From Pseudomonadota bacterium (GTDB lineage: Bacteria; Pseudomonadota; Gammaproteobacteria; Arenicellales; UBA868), in assembly GCA_018661145.1 (NCBI GenBank), contig JABJIU010000046.1:1-9122 (forward strand): a stretch of DNA of 9,122 bases, in the 5' to 3' direction. Shown here piece after piece: positions 1 through 6,342 of this stretch (positions within the stretch are counted from its first letter, which is position 1; every line of letters starts with the position of its first letter). Both the position numbers and the translations under genes were made by a program. A model generated the notes under the pieces. The model had not been told where the DNA came from. It searched no databases and saw only the letters and a program-made list of their open reading frames with translations.

Positions 1-149
1 CCCCCGGCTGCATGCCAGGATGAGCCGGCTGTCAGTACGGAACGCTCCAGCAGGCAGACATCTGTCCAACCGAACTTGGCCAGGCGGTAGAGCACAGAAC
101 TGCCGACAACGCCGCCGCCGATCACGATAACCCGGTATTGATTGCTCAT
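1..149 (-). CDS. DMGDH/sarcosine dehydrogenase-like FAD oxidoreductase, N-terminal fragment
   Basis: Only the first 49 codons are present; the gene continues beyond the left edge. The start ATG is at 149-147, and an AAGGA ribosome binding site lies 8 nt upstream (complement of 158-162). The fragment opens with a Rossmann dinucleotide-binding motif (GGGVVG, residues 11-16) and an acidic strand end (LLER, 33-36). It then carries TAGSSWHAAG (from residue 40), a hallmark of dimethylglycine and sarcosine dehydrogenases. By comparison with mammalian DMGDH, His46 is the likely covalent FAD attachment site. Such enzymes oxidatively remove N-methyl groups from glycine derivatives or cyclic imino acids, often with a C-terminal folate-binding GcvT-like region, which cannot be seen here. 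It lies 42 bp downstream of the DapA-family gene and is probably the third gene of that operon. An N-methylproline or N-methylhydroxyproline demethylase (HpbA-like) would fit the neighbours. The family call is firm for so short a fragment; the substrate is inference. Confidence 0.8.
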   Translation of the reverse strand, partial: MSNQYRVIVIGGGVVGSSVLYRLAKFGWTDVCLLERSVLTAGSSWHAAG

Positions 150-157
150 CGCATGAT

Positions 158-162
158 TCCTT
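158..162 (-). promoter_or_regulatory. Ribosome binding site of the DMGDH-like gene
   Basis: AAGGA on the minus strand, 8 nt before the ATG at 149-147. It supports that start over the out-of-frame ATG at 154-152. Confidence 0.6.
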
Positions 163-191
163 GTGAAGATTTGCCCGATTGGCTGACGCGC

Positions 192-1094
192 TTATTTGGC
201 CTGGATAGAAGCGATGTCACTGTTCATTTTGTCGATCACCTGGGCGAGGGCATCCTGCTCCGATTCGTTGAGTGGTGCTAGCGGATTTCTTGGAGGCCCC
301 GCAGGCAAGCCACGCAGCGCGGTTGCGTGCTTGATACATTGACCGAACTTGCCGCCTTGCTCGAGAAGAGACATCAGGGGGAGCATGGCCGCCATGATTT
401 TTCTTCCCGTATCGAAATCCTGATTGATCACGCAGGCTTCATAGAGTGCGATGTGAGCTTCCGGTGCGAAGTTGCCGCCTGCGCAGACCCAACTGCGTGC
501 CCCCCATACAAAAAACTCAAGGGCCTGGTCATCCGCCCCACAAGAAAGCTGGATATTAGGGAAGTCGTTCGCAAGCAGGTGCAGTCGGTTGATGTCGCCG
601 GAACTTTCCTTGATCGCACAAAAATTTTTGGACGCACTGACCTGCTGCAGGTAGTCCTCACCCATTCCGACGCCCGTACGACCGGGATAGTTATAGAGCA
701 TGATGGGCAGGCCTGCCGCCTTGTCGATGGCAAGCGCGTGTGCCGCGTTTTCGAATTCGGTGGGCAGAACATACGGCGGCGAGTTCACGAGGAGTGCATC
801 AGCACCGGTCTGTCTTGCCGTTTGCGCCAGTTCAATCGCGTCCTCCGTTCTAATCGCACCGACGCCCACCATCATGGGTACTCGGGCGTTGATGACTTTG
901 TGCGCGAGTTGCATCAGGTGGGTTCGCTCCTCTGTGGTCTGGGCGTAATACTCCCCGGTCGTACCCGCGACAACAATGCCGTGGGTTCCCGCGTCGATCA
1001 GGAACTCGATGACCTTGGCAAAGCCCTCCTCGTCGATAGAGCCATCGTTATGAAACGGTGTGATGACCGGTGTGTAAATACCTTCAAACTGCAT
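192..1094 (-). CDS. DapA/NAL-family Schiff-base lyase or deaminase (HypD/LhpC-like candidate)
   Basis: The 300-residue protein is the normal length for the dihydrodipicolinate synthase / N-acetylneuraminate lyase family of class I aldolase TIM barrels. Visible family marks are GTTGE (residues 44-48), the catalytic tyrosine in YNYPGRTG (Tyr134) with the carboxylate-binding arginine position (Arg139), and the Schiff-base lysine in IKESSGD (Lys162). The family includes DapA, sialate lyase, keto-deoxy sugar acid aldolases, and the deaminase that turns pyrroline-4-hydroxy-2-carboxylate into alpha-ketoglutarate semialdehyde in hydroxyproline catabolism. A housekeeping DapA role looks unlikely because the gene sits in a catabolic operon: it starts 17 bp after the HpbD-like epimerase and precedes a DMGDH-like gene. 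With a D-hydroxyproline-dehydrogenase-like operon nearby, the deaminase role is the best guess, but motifs alone do not settle it. The start is fixed by a GAGGAG site 6 nt upstream. Confidence 0.9.
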   Translation of the reverse strand: MQFEGIYTPVITPFHNDGSIDEEGFAKVIEFLIDAGTHGIVVAGTTGEYYAQTTEERTHLMQLAHKVINARVPMMVGVGAIRTEDAIELAQTARQTGADALLVNSPPYVLPTEFENAAHALAIDKAAGLPIMLYNYPGRTGVGMGEDYLQQVSASKNFCAIKESSGDINRLHLLANDFPNIQLSCGADDQALEFFVWGARSWVCAGGNFAPEAHIALYEACVINQDFDTGRKIMAAMLPLMSLLEQGGKFGQCIKHATALRGLPAGPPRNPLAPLNESEQDALAQVIDKMNSDIASIQAK

Positions 1095-1100
1095 GGGAGA

Positions 1101-1106
1101 CTCCTC
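1101..1106 (-). promoter_or_regulatory. Ribosome binding site of the DapA-family gene
   Basis: GAGGAG on the minus strand, 6 nt before the ATG at 1094-1092, inside the 17-bp gap after the epimerase stop codon. It confirms the start and suggests independent reinitiation within a shared transcript. Confidence 0.75.
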
Positions 1107-1111
1107 GGTGA

Positions 1112-2227
1112 TTAATGGAATTGTGCAATTGGTTCGAGAGCATCGAGAATGGGCTCAACGCCCAGGCCCGGTGCATCAGATGCTGTCATGGTGCCGTTAT
1201 CGACAACGGGAGCACCGGTCGCGATCTGGGTCGTTGCATATTCATGAAAAGCTGAAGACTGAAACTGAAACGCGGACGGTGTTGAGTGTGCGAGATGCGC
1301 GATGGCGGCGGTGGTGATTTCCCCACCCCAACTGTCTTCCACATTCATTGGCAGTCCCAGTGAGACACACAGATCGCGGGCCTGCCGGGCGCGGGTCAGT
1401 CCACCAAAACGGCTTATCTTGAGGTTGATCATATCCATGGCATGATCGTGAAGTCCCTGCAGCAAAGCCCCGATACTGTCGATGCACTCGTCGAGAACGA
1501 AAGGCAGATCCGTGTGTTGCCGGACAGCGAGGCATTCGTGATAGGAAAGACACGGCTGTTCAAAGGTCAGGTGGATACCAGTCTGTTTGCCAAGGTCAGC
1601 AATGGCATCTGCTACCTGCAGCGCTTCGTGTTGCTTCCATCCCGTGTTGGCGTCCGCATTCAGCACCTCGCCGGCCTCCATTTCCTGCGCCACCCGGTGA
1701 ATTCGGATGATATCGGTCGCCGGGTCTTCACCGACTTTGACCTGAAATTGTTTAAAGCCCTGATCACGATACTCGGGTATGCGCTCGGCCATGCTGGCAG
1801 GATCGGCCCGGGTCACCACTTTGTAGAGCTTTACTTTTTCCTGGAGTTTGCCGCCCAGCAGGATATAGAGCGGCAGACCGGCCGCCTTGCCCAAAAGGTC
1901 CCAGCAGGCCATATCGATCGCGGATTTCACGTAGGGATGCCCCTTCAACTGGGTATCCATCACAGCGTTAATAAGGTCGAGTTGCGTCGGATCGTAACCA
2001 ATCAGACCGGGCGCAAGTTGTGAGATTCCAGCCCGCACGCCGTGGGCATAAGCGGGCAGGTAGGTAGGTCCCAATGGGCAGCACTCTCCAACACCGGTGA
2101 TTCCTGCGTCGGTATCGATCAGGACGATGGTCGTATCAAATGCTGTGTGTGACTGGGTTGACCAACTGTAACTGCCTTCGCGCATCGGCAGGTCTGCCCG
2201 GAAAATACGTATTCGGCTGATTCTCAT
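1112..2227 (-). CDS. Enolase-superfamily (MR/MLE) epimerase, hydroxyproline-betaine epimerase-like
   Basis: The 371-residue protein has the enolase-superfamily layout: an N-terminal capping domain (about 1-125), a TIM barrel with the catalytic residues, and a C-terminal return to the cap. Lys164 (FQVKVG) is the expected acid/base on barrel strand 2. Asp192 (NADAN), Glu223 (FEQPC) and Asp246 (VLDEC) are the Mg2+ ligands, and Lys270 (NLKISRFGG) is the opposite acid/base, giving the two-lysine muconate-lactonizing-enzyme arrangement. The text around GECCPLGPTYLP (47-58), APGLIG (72-77) and EDSWGGEI (297-304) resembles, from memory, HpbD, the 4R-hydroxyproline betaine 2-epimerase, and its relative cis-3-hydroxy-L-proline dehydratase. 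It appears to be the first gene of the minus-strand operon. A 2-epimerase acting on proline betaine or hydroxyproline betaine is preferred because a DapA-family gene and a D-amino-acid-type dehydrogenase lie close by. Dehydratase activity remains possible. No good Shine-Dalgarno sequence precedes the start. Confidence 0.9.
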   Translation of the reverse strand: MRISRIRIFRADLPMREGSYSWSTQSHTAFDTTIVLIDTDAGITGVGECCPLGPTYLPAYAHGVRAGISQLAPGLIGYDPTQLDLINAVMDTQLKGHPYVKSAIDMACWDLLGKAAGLPLYILLGGKLQEKVKLYKVVTRADPASMAERIPEYRDQGFKQFQVKVGEDPATDIIRIHRVAQEMEAGEVLNADANTGWKQHEALQVADAIADLGKQTGIHLTFEQPCLSYHECLAVRQHTDLPFVLDECIDSIGALLQGLHDHAMDMINLKISRFGGLTRARQARDLCVSLGLPMNVEDSWGGEITTAAIAHLAHSTPSAFQFQSSAFHEYATTQIATGAPVVDNGTMTASDAPGLGVEPILDALEPIAQFH

Positions 2228-2368
2228 GGATAATAATTCGACGGGACGGTTGCCCTGCGGTGGATTAAGCGTATAAGTTTGACCACGCTACCGGTGTCGT
2301 GCGAAGCGTGTTTGCCAGAATCGCCCGACACCCCTATTTTCCCCGAACCTAGCCAGAATTGGCCGCCT
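2228..2368. promoter_or_regulatory. Divergent intergenic region between epimerase operon and MFS gene
   Basis: These 141 bp separate two divergently transcribed units and must hold at least the start signals of the minus-strand operon. A rightward promoter candidate is listed separately. No equally convincing leftward -35/-10 pair was found, and no clear operator palindrome was seen. If a shared regulator controls the epimerase operon and the transporter, this is where its site would be expected. Confidence 0.5.
2250..2277 (+). promoter_or_regulatory. Candidate sigma-70 promoter for the MFS gene
   Basis: TTGCCC (2250-2255, four of six consensus bases) and TATAAG (2272-2277, five of six) are separated by 16 bp. 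Transcription would begin near 2284, about 85 nt before the preferred ATG at 2369. That placement argues against translation from the TTG at 2279. Confidence 0.45.
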
Positions 2369-3595
2369 ATGTCGAATTTTCATCAGAAACTGTCGCCTAT
2401 CTCACTGCTGATAATTCTGTGTGCGGCGCAGTTGCTGGCGATGGCGGGTTTCGCCAACTTTGCGGTGCTGCTCAATGAGTTGAGTAAGGAATGGGCTTTA
2501 AGCAGTACCGAGGCGGGTTGGATCGGCGGTATCTACCTCGCAGGCTACGTGGTGGCTGTTCCCTTTCTCGTCGGTCTGACGGATGTTGTTGACGCACGCC
2601 GAATTTATCTCTTTGGTTTGCTTTGCGGCATTGTAGGCTCCATCGGCTTTGGTTTGTTCGCCGACGGGTTTGTTAGCGCGATGGTTTTTCGTTTTCTCGC
2701 GGGTGTCTCCCTTGCCGGTACCTATATGCCGGGTCTGCAAATTCTGAACGACAGACTTGCGGAGAATGACAGGCAAAAAGCTTTGCCCTGGTATCTAAGC
2801 GCTTTCAGTTTGGGAACCGCGGCGTCGTACTATCTCACAGGGCTTGCGGGCTCAGCGCTGCCGTGGGGCGATATATTCCTGCTCGCCGGCGCGGCGCAGA
2901 TTATCTCTTTGCTGCTTGTTTATTTCTCTATTCCGGCAAAGCAGCCCGAGTCGTCAGTTCATTCAGATCGTCATCCGCTGGATTTTCGTCCGGTCTTTAG
3001 GAATCGTACGGCAGTTGCCTATATCTGGGGGTACACGGGACACAATTATGAGCTGTTTGCCTATCGAGCCTGGATTGTCGCCTTTCTGCTTTTCGCTGCA
3101 GGAGCCTCGGGCGCCGCGGTAAGCCGGGAGACTGCTGCAGGATTTGCGGCCTTGTTCAGCCTTCTGGGTATGCCGGCAAGCTTGATTGGGGCGCATATCT
3201 CATTACGCCGGGACCGAAGACAGACGATCTCTGTTGCGATGATGTTTTCCGTCATCGCCGGGACAATACTGGGATTTGTTGGAGCGTTGCCGTTTGTTGT
3301 TGTACTGTTGCTTGCCGGGCTTTACTCTGTCTTCATTATGAGTGACTCTGCAGCACTGACCGGTGGCGTAGTGGCTGCTGCGCGGGAGGGCGAACGGGGT
3401 GCCACGCTTGCCACGCACTCAGTGCTGGGTTTCTCCGGCGGTTTTCTTGGTCCTCTGGCGGTAGGACTGGTGCTCGATGGAGGTGCCGGCCCAGAATCCA
3501 TCGCGGGGTGGGGCGGTGCATTTATTGCTACCGCTGCAGGATCCGTAGTGGCTCTCCTGGGAATGCGATGGTTGCTGCGTCATCAACGGATGTGA
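2369..3595 (+). CDS. MFS transporter, 12 membrane segments
   Basis: From the ATG at 2369 the protein has 408 residues, typical of the major facilitator superfamily. The frame is open upstream to a TTG at 2279, but the extra 30 residues are polar and proline-rich and would overlap the likely transcription start. Hydrophobic stretches suggest two six-segment halves: roughly 11-35, 49-70, 79-98, 103-123, 143-163 and 166-188, a polar central loop at 189-211, then 227-246, 255-275, 286-302, 305-326, 346-368 and 380-403. The loop after segment 2 (GLTDVVDARR, 69-78) is a degenerate MFS motif A. The first segments and the YIWGYTGHNYELF stretch (218-230) may be subfamily marks, but I do not recognise a substrate. 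Its position between two catabolic operons suggests uptake of their substrate, or export of an intermediate. No strong ribosome binding site is visible. No intrinsic terminator follows. Confidence 0.88.
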   Translation: MSNFHQKLSPISLLIILCAAQLLAMAGFANFAVLLNELSKEWALSSTEAGWIGGIYLAGYVVAVPFLVGLTDVVDARRIYLFGLLCGIVGSIGFGLFADGFVSAMVFRFLAGVSLAGTYMPGLQILNDRLAENDRQKALPWYLSAFSLGTAASYYLTGLAGSALPWGDIFLLAGAAQIISLLLVYFSIPAKQPESSVHSDRHPLDFRPVFRNRTAVAYIWGYTGHNYELFAYRAWIVAFLLFAAGASGAAVSRETAAGFAALFSLLGMPASLIGAHISLRRDRRQTISVAMMFSVIAGTILGFVGALPFVVVLLLAGLYSVFIMSDSAALTGGVVAAAREGERGATLATHSVLGFSGGFLGPLAVGLVLDGGAGPESIAGWGGAFIATAAGSVVALLGMRWLLRHQRM

Positions 3596-3793
3596 GAAAT
3601 AGAACAAAACGTTTTTGATATGCCGCTGAATATTGTTGGGGACATCTCCCGGCCTGTTAATCCTCCTCCAGGTCACCGATTGATCTCCCTCTGCCCATAC
3701 GCCGATCAGCCATGCTCGGAGTTCTTGTGAAACTTGATACGAGGTCCGCATTGACACATCAGACTGCTTGTCACCGCCTGGATCAGATATAAG
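3596..3793 (+). other. Non-coding gap between MFS gene and dehydrogenase operon
   Basis: No gene is supported in these 198 bp. There is a short AAAACGTTTT palindrome at 3606-3615, a perfect TTGACA hexamer at 3751-3756 without a matching -10 at normal spacing, and an inverted pair TGACA/TGTCA (3752-3756 and 3769-3773, 12-nt spacer). No terminator hairpin with a T-tract follows the MFS gene, so read-through into the dehydrogenase operon is possible. Confidence 0.4.
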
Positions 3794-4915
3794 ATGAAGT
3801 CACTTGATGTCGCAGTGATCGGGGGAGGCCTTTTAGGCTCGGCCTTTGCCTACGGTTTTAGTCGGAACGGACTTAAAGTGGGACTGATCGACGAAGGGGA
3901 TAACGCTATCCGCACGGCCCGGGGAAATTTCGGCCTTGTCTGGGTTCAGGGCAAAGGGCGGGGCATGCGTGAGTACGCGCGCTGGTCGCTCAAGTCTGCC
4001 AATGCATGGCCTACATTCAGCGACGAACTCATGGATCTCACCGGGACTGGGGTCGATTATCACCAGCCTGGTGGTTTTCATGTCACAGTTGATGAGGCAG
4101 AACTGCAGGCACATTTGGGCGTGCTGGAAGAGTTGCGTGATGAAGCAGGCGATGAGGGTTATGAGTATGAACTGGTGCAGGGCCAGGCCTTGGCTGAGCA
4201 CCTCCCTGGAGTCGGGGAGCAGGTGCCGGGGGCGACTTATTGCCCGCACGATGGCCATGTCAATCCCCTGCGGTTGTTGCGCGCTCTGCAAGAGGGCTTT
4301 GACCGTAACGGAGGGTCTTATCTGCCTTTTTCCAGCATTGACCGTATCCGGCCTCTGCAGCCCAGTGGGTTTGAACTGTTCAGCAATGGCAGACGTATTG
4401 CGGGTTGCGAGAAGCTGGTTATTGCTGCGGGACACGGGTCCGTAGGCCTTGGCGCCGAGGTTGGCATTGATGTGCCTATTCACCCCGAGCAGGGTCAGAT
4501 AGTTGTCACCGAACGCAGCGCGGTTTCACTCGCTTACCCAACTAACATGGTTCGCCAGACCGACGAGGGCGGGTTTTTGTTGGGTCCATCGGCCCGGGAT
4601 GTGGGTTTCGATGCCGACACGAACACCGGTACCTTGCAGGAGATCGTCCGCCGCTGTGTGACGGCGTTTCCGTATCTTCGAAAATTGCGTATTCAGCGCA
4701 GTTGGGCTGCTCTGCGAATCATGACGCCGGACGGTTTTCCTGTTTACAGCCAGTCCGAAGAGTTTCCGGAGGCATTTGCCTTTTCCTGTCATAGTGGTGT
4801 GACACTCGCAGCGGTTCATGCGCAGGAGGTGTGTCAGTGGGTGCTTGATGGAGCGATTCCGCCAGCCTACCAGTGTTTTGCACCAGATCGATTTAATGTT
4901 TCAAAATCGAACTGA
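3794..4915 (+). CDS. DAO-family FAD dehydrogenase, D-hydroxyproline dehydrogenase beta-like subunit
   Basis: This 373-residue protein belongs to the D-amino-acid oxidase/glycine oxidase fold family. It begins directly with the FAD-binding Rossmann motif (GGGLLG, 10-15) and the ribose-binding Glu34. The stretch RGNFGLVWVQGKG (43-55) resembles beta subunits of D-hydroxyproline dehydrogenase (LhpB/HypO) and related opine oxidases. Near the C-terminus, LRIMTPDGFPV (307-317) supplies Arg308, which aligns by eye with the glycine-oxidase arginine that binds the substrate carboxylate. CHSGVTLAAVH (332-342) belongs to the closing FAD-binding segment. It probably oxidises a D-configured cyclic or linear amino acid and passes electrons to the FeS and FAD subunits encoded next. 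It opens a four-gene operon and overlaps the [2Fe-2S] gene by 20 bp. The ribosome binding site is weak. The family is firm, the substrate inferred; an HcnC-type glycine-oxidising role is the main alternative. Confidence 0.9.
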   Translation: MKSLDVAVIGGGLLGSAFAYGFSRNGLKVGLIDEGDNAIRTARGNFGLVWVQGKGRGMREYARWSLKSANAWPTFSDELMDLTGTGVDYHQPGGFHVTVDEAELQAHLGVLEELRDEAGDEGYEYELVQGQALAEHLPGVGEQVPGATYCPHDGHVNPLRLLRALQEGFDRNGGSYLPFSSIDRIRPLQPSGFELFSNGRRIAGCEKLVIAAGHGSVGLGAEVGIDVPIHPEQGQIVVTERSAVSLAYPTNMVRQTDEGGFLLGPSARDVGFDADTNTGTLQEIVRRCVTAFPYLRKLRIQRSWAALRIMTPDGFPVYSQSEEFPEAFAFSCHSGVTLAAVHAQEVCQWVLDGAIPPAYQCFAPDRFNVSKSN

Positions 4916-5210
4916 TTTCAGTGATCCGGTGACCTTCAGTTTTGAGGGCCGCCAGGTGACCGCAAACCGTGGCGACACGATCGCTGCCGCGCTTTTGGGT
5001 TGGGGTATCTTTGAGTTCCGGCGCGCGGTGGTCAGCGGTGCCCCGCGAGCGCCTTTTTGTATGATTGGTAATTGCTACGAGTGTCTCGTAGAGGTCCAGG
5101 GGAAGGGTCTGGTGCAGGCCTGTCTTACTGAAGTTGCTGAGGGTATGCGTGTCGGTATGACTTCTTTAAGCGAGGTAGCGTTGGACAAAACGGAATCCTC
5201 CGATGTCTGA
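4896..5210 (+). CDS. Small [2Fe-2S] subunit of amino-acid dehydrogenase (HcnA/LhpF-like)
   Basis: Started at the ATG at 4896, this protein has 104 residues, about the size of HcnA and the small subunits of D-hydroxyproline dehydrogenase and opine oxidase. Cys55, Cys60, Cys63 and Cys76 follow the plant-type ferredoxin pattern C-x4-C-x2-C-x12-C. The preceding PRAPF (50-54) and following ECLVEVQGK (62-70) match the family layout. It corresponds to the N-terminal ferredoxin-like region fused into the alpha subunit of heterotetrameric sarcosine oxidase. Its likely role is electron transfer between flavins. The frame is open further upstream to an ATG at 4818, but the extra 26 residues overlap the previous gene and are unlike the family. 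The chosen start overlaps the preceding gene by 20 bp and the next gene begins 8 bp before its end, indicating translational coupling. It is the only such subunit in the operon, so both DAO-type proteins may share it. Confidence 0.88.
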   Translation: MFQNRTDFSDPVTFSFEGRQVTANRGDTIAAALLGWGIFEFRRAVVSGAPRAPFCMIGNCYECLVEVQGKGLVQACLTEVAEGMRVGMTSLSEVALDKTESSDV

Positions 5211-6342
5211 AGATATTGTGATCGGGGCAGGCGTCTACGGTGTGCTGGTCGCGTGGGCGCTTGCGCGACGCGGCCGCGAGGTTCGCGTGCTTGAGGCGAG
5301 AAATATTGCCAGTGGTGCATCTGGCGGTCCCGGACGGAGAGGAGTTCGGGCCAACGGCCGGGACCTTCGGGAGCTAGCACTGATGACACAAGCCCCTAAG
5401 GCCTGGTTGGCACTTGATGAAGACTTGGGCGCGCATCATTTCTATGAGCGGACAGGCCATCTCTTGCTGCTCGAGCGCGAGCAGGACCTTGCCTCTGCTC
5501 ACGCACGAGTGCAGATGCAACAAAGCCAAGGCATTGACTGCCGTCTTTTGGCCGCGCAGGACTGTTCCCGGATCCAGCCGGGCCTGACTGAAAACGTTAG
5601 TGCTGCCATCTACTGTGATAACGATGGTGTTTGTGATCACGACGGATTTACGCGGGCAGTGGCTCGTCGGGCCGAGGAAAGTGGTGCGATCATCGAGGAA
5701 AACGTCCCGGTGGCACGTATCGAAGTTGACGGCCAAATGGCAACTTCAGTGTTGACCTCGGATGGTCGATCGATCGATGTCGGCGGTAACCTGTTTCTGT
5801 TCGCCAACAGCGGTACAGCTGCGTTGGTCGAATCTTCTTTCGGGCTCAAGTTGCCGATATGGAACACGTGCCTTCAGGTGATGATCACCGAGCCTACGCC
5901 ACACATCGCCATCAAGACGCTCATCGGTCACGCACACCGGACAGTTTCGATCAAGTCACACGCTGGTGACCGCGTCATGATCTCGGGGGGCTGGCCAGGG
6001 AATTGGGATGAAGCTTCACAGCAGGGCCGCGTATTGTCTGAGTCTATCTCCGGCAACCTTGCCGAGGCAGCGGCAGTCTTACCGTCGCTCAACGGTATCG
6101 AGATTGATCAAACCAACGCGGGCCATCTGGAGGCGATGTGCGTGGATGATATTCCGGTCATTGACCGGTTGCCGGACTGTCGTAACGGATTTTTTGCGGC
6201 CGGCTGGTCCGGACATGGGTGGGCCATCGCGCCCGCGGTGGTCGACCTTATTGTGCATTGGGCCGAACATGATTACCCCCCAGCCTTGCTCGCCCCTTTC
6301 TCGCTGCAGCGTTTCGGTGTCAGTGTGCTGCCGGATCAATGA
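5203..6342 (+). CDS. Second DAO-family FAD oxidoreductase subunit
   Basis: The 379-residue protein again has the DAO fold but differs clearly from the first DAO-type subunit. It shows the FAD motif GAGVYG (8-13), Glu31 at the end of the second strand, and a distinctive SGASGGPGRRGVRANGRD stretch (37-54) that replaces the NFGLVWVQGKG block. Its C-terminus has CVDDIPVIDRLP (313-324) and GWSGHGWAIAPA (334-345). Aligned by eye on the proline of TPDGFP/VDDIP, the carboxylate-binding arginine of the first subunit becomes Glu310, so the substrate probably differs or the site is specialised. The gene overlaps its neighbours by 8 bp upstream and 4 bp (ATGA) downstream and must be co-expressed with the FeS and HcnB-like subunits. 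It could be an alternative catalytic subunit or part of a four-subunit complex such as the archaeal alpha-beta-gamma-delta proline dehydrogenase. The family call is secure; the substrate is unknown. Confidence 0.88.
   Translation: MSEDIVIGAGVYGVLVAWALARRGREVRVLEARNIASGASGGPGRRGVRANGRDLRELALMTQAPKAWLALDEDLGAHHFYERTGHLLLLEREQDLASAHARVQMQQSQGIDCRLLAAQDCSRIQPGLTENVSAAIYCDNDGVCDHDGFTRAVARRAEESGAIIEENVPVARIEVDGQMATSVLTSDGRSIDVGGNLFLFANSGTAALVESSFGLKLPIWNTCLQVMITEPTPHIAIKTLIGHAHRTVSIKSHAGDRVMISGGWPGNWDEASQQGRVLSESISGNLAEAAAVLPSLNGIEIDQTNAGHLEAMCVDDIPVIDRLPDCRNGFFAAGWSGHGWAIAPAVVDLIVHWAEHDYPPALLAPFSLQRFGVSVLPDQ

Noticed and set aside
327..1115. 262-codon open frame on the plus strand opposite the DapA-family gene
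   Set aside because: It is antisense to a gene with clear catalytic motifs and a good ribosome binding site. Its translation is rich in Arg and Cys, has no recognisable domain, and lacks its own start signals.
1442..2023. 193-codon open frame on the plus strand opposite the epimerase gene
   Set aside because: It is a shadow of a well-supported enolase-superfamily gene; no domain or ribosome binding site was seen.
2279..2368. 30-residue N-terminal extension of the MFS protein from a TTG start
   Set aside because: It is polar and proline-rich, lacks a ribosome binding site, and would start at or before the likely transcription start. The ATG at 2369 gives a standard MFS N-terminus.
3606..3615. 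AAAACGTTTT palindrome after the MFS gene as a terminator
   Set aside because: There is no loop and no GC stem, so it cannot act as an intrinsic terminator.
3419..3757. 112-codon minus-strand frame covering the end of the MFS gene and the following gap
   Set aside because: Most of it is antisense to the MFS gene, and the translation is low in hydrophobic core and without a domain. It was the only candidate for a gene in the 198-bp gap and is not convincing.
3833..4483. 216-codon open frame on the minus strand inside the first DAO-type gene
   Set aside because: The opposite strand carries the intact FAD-binding gene. The antisense product has no recognisable motif.
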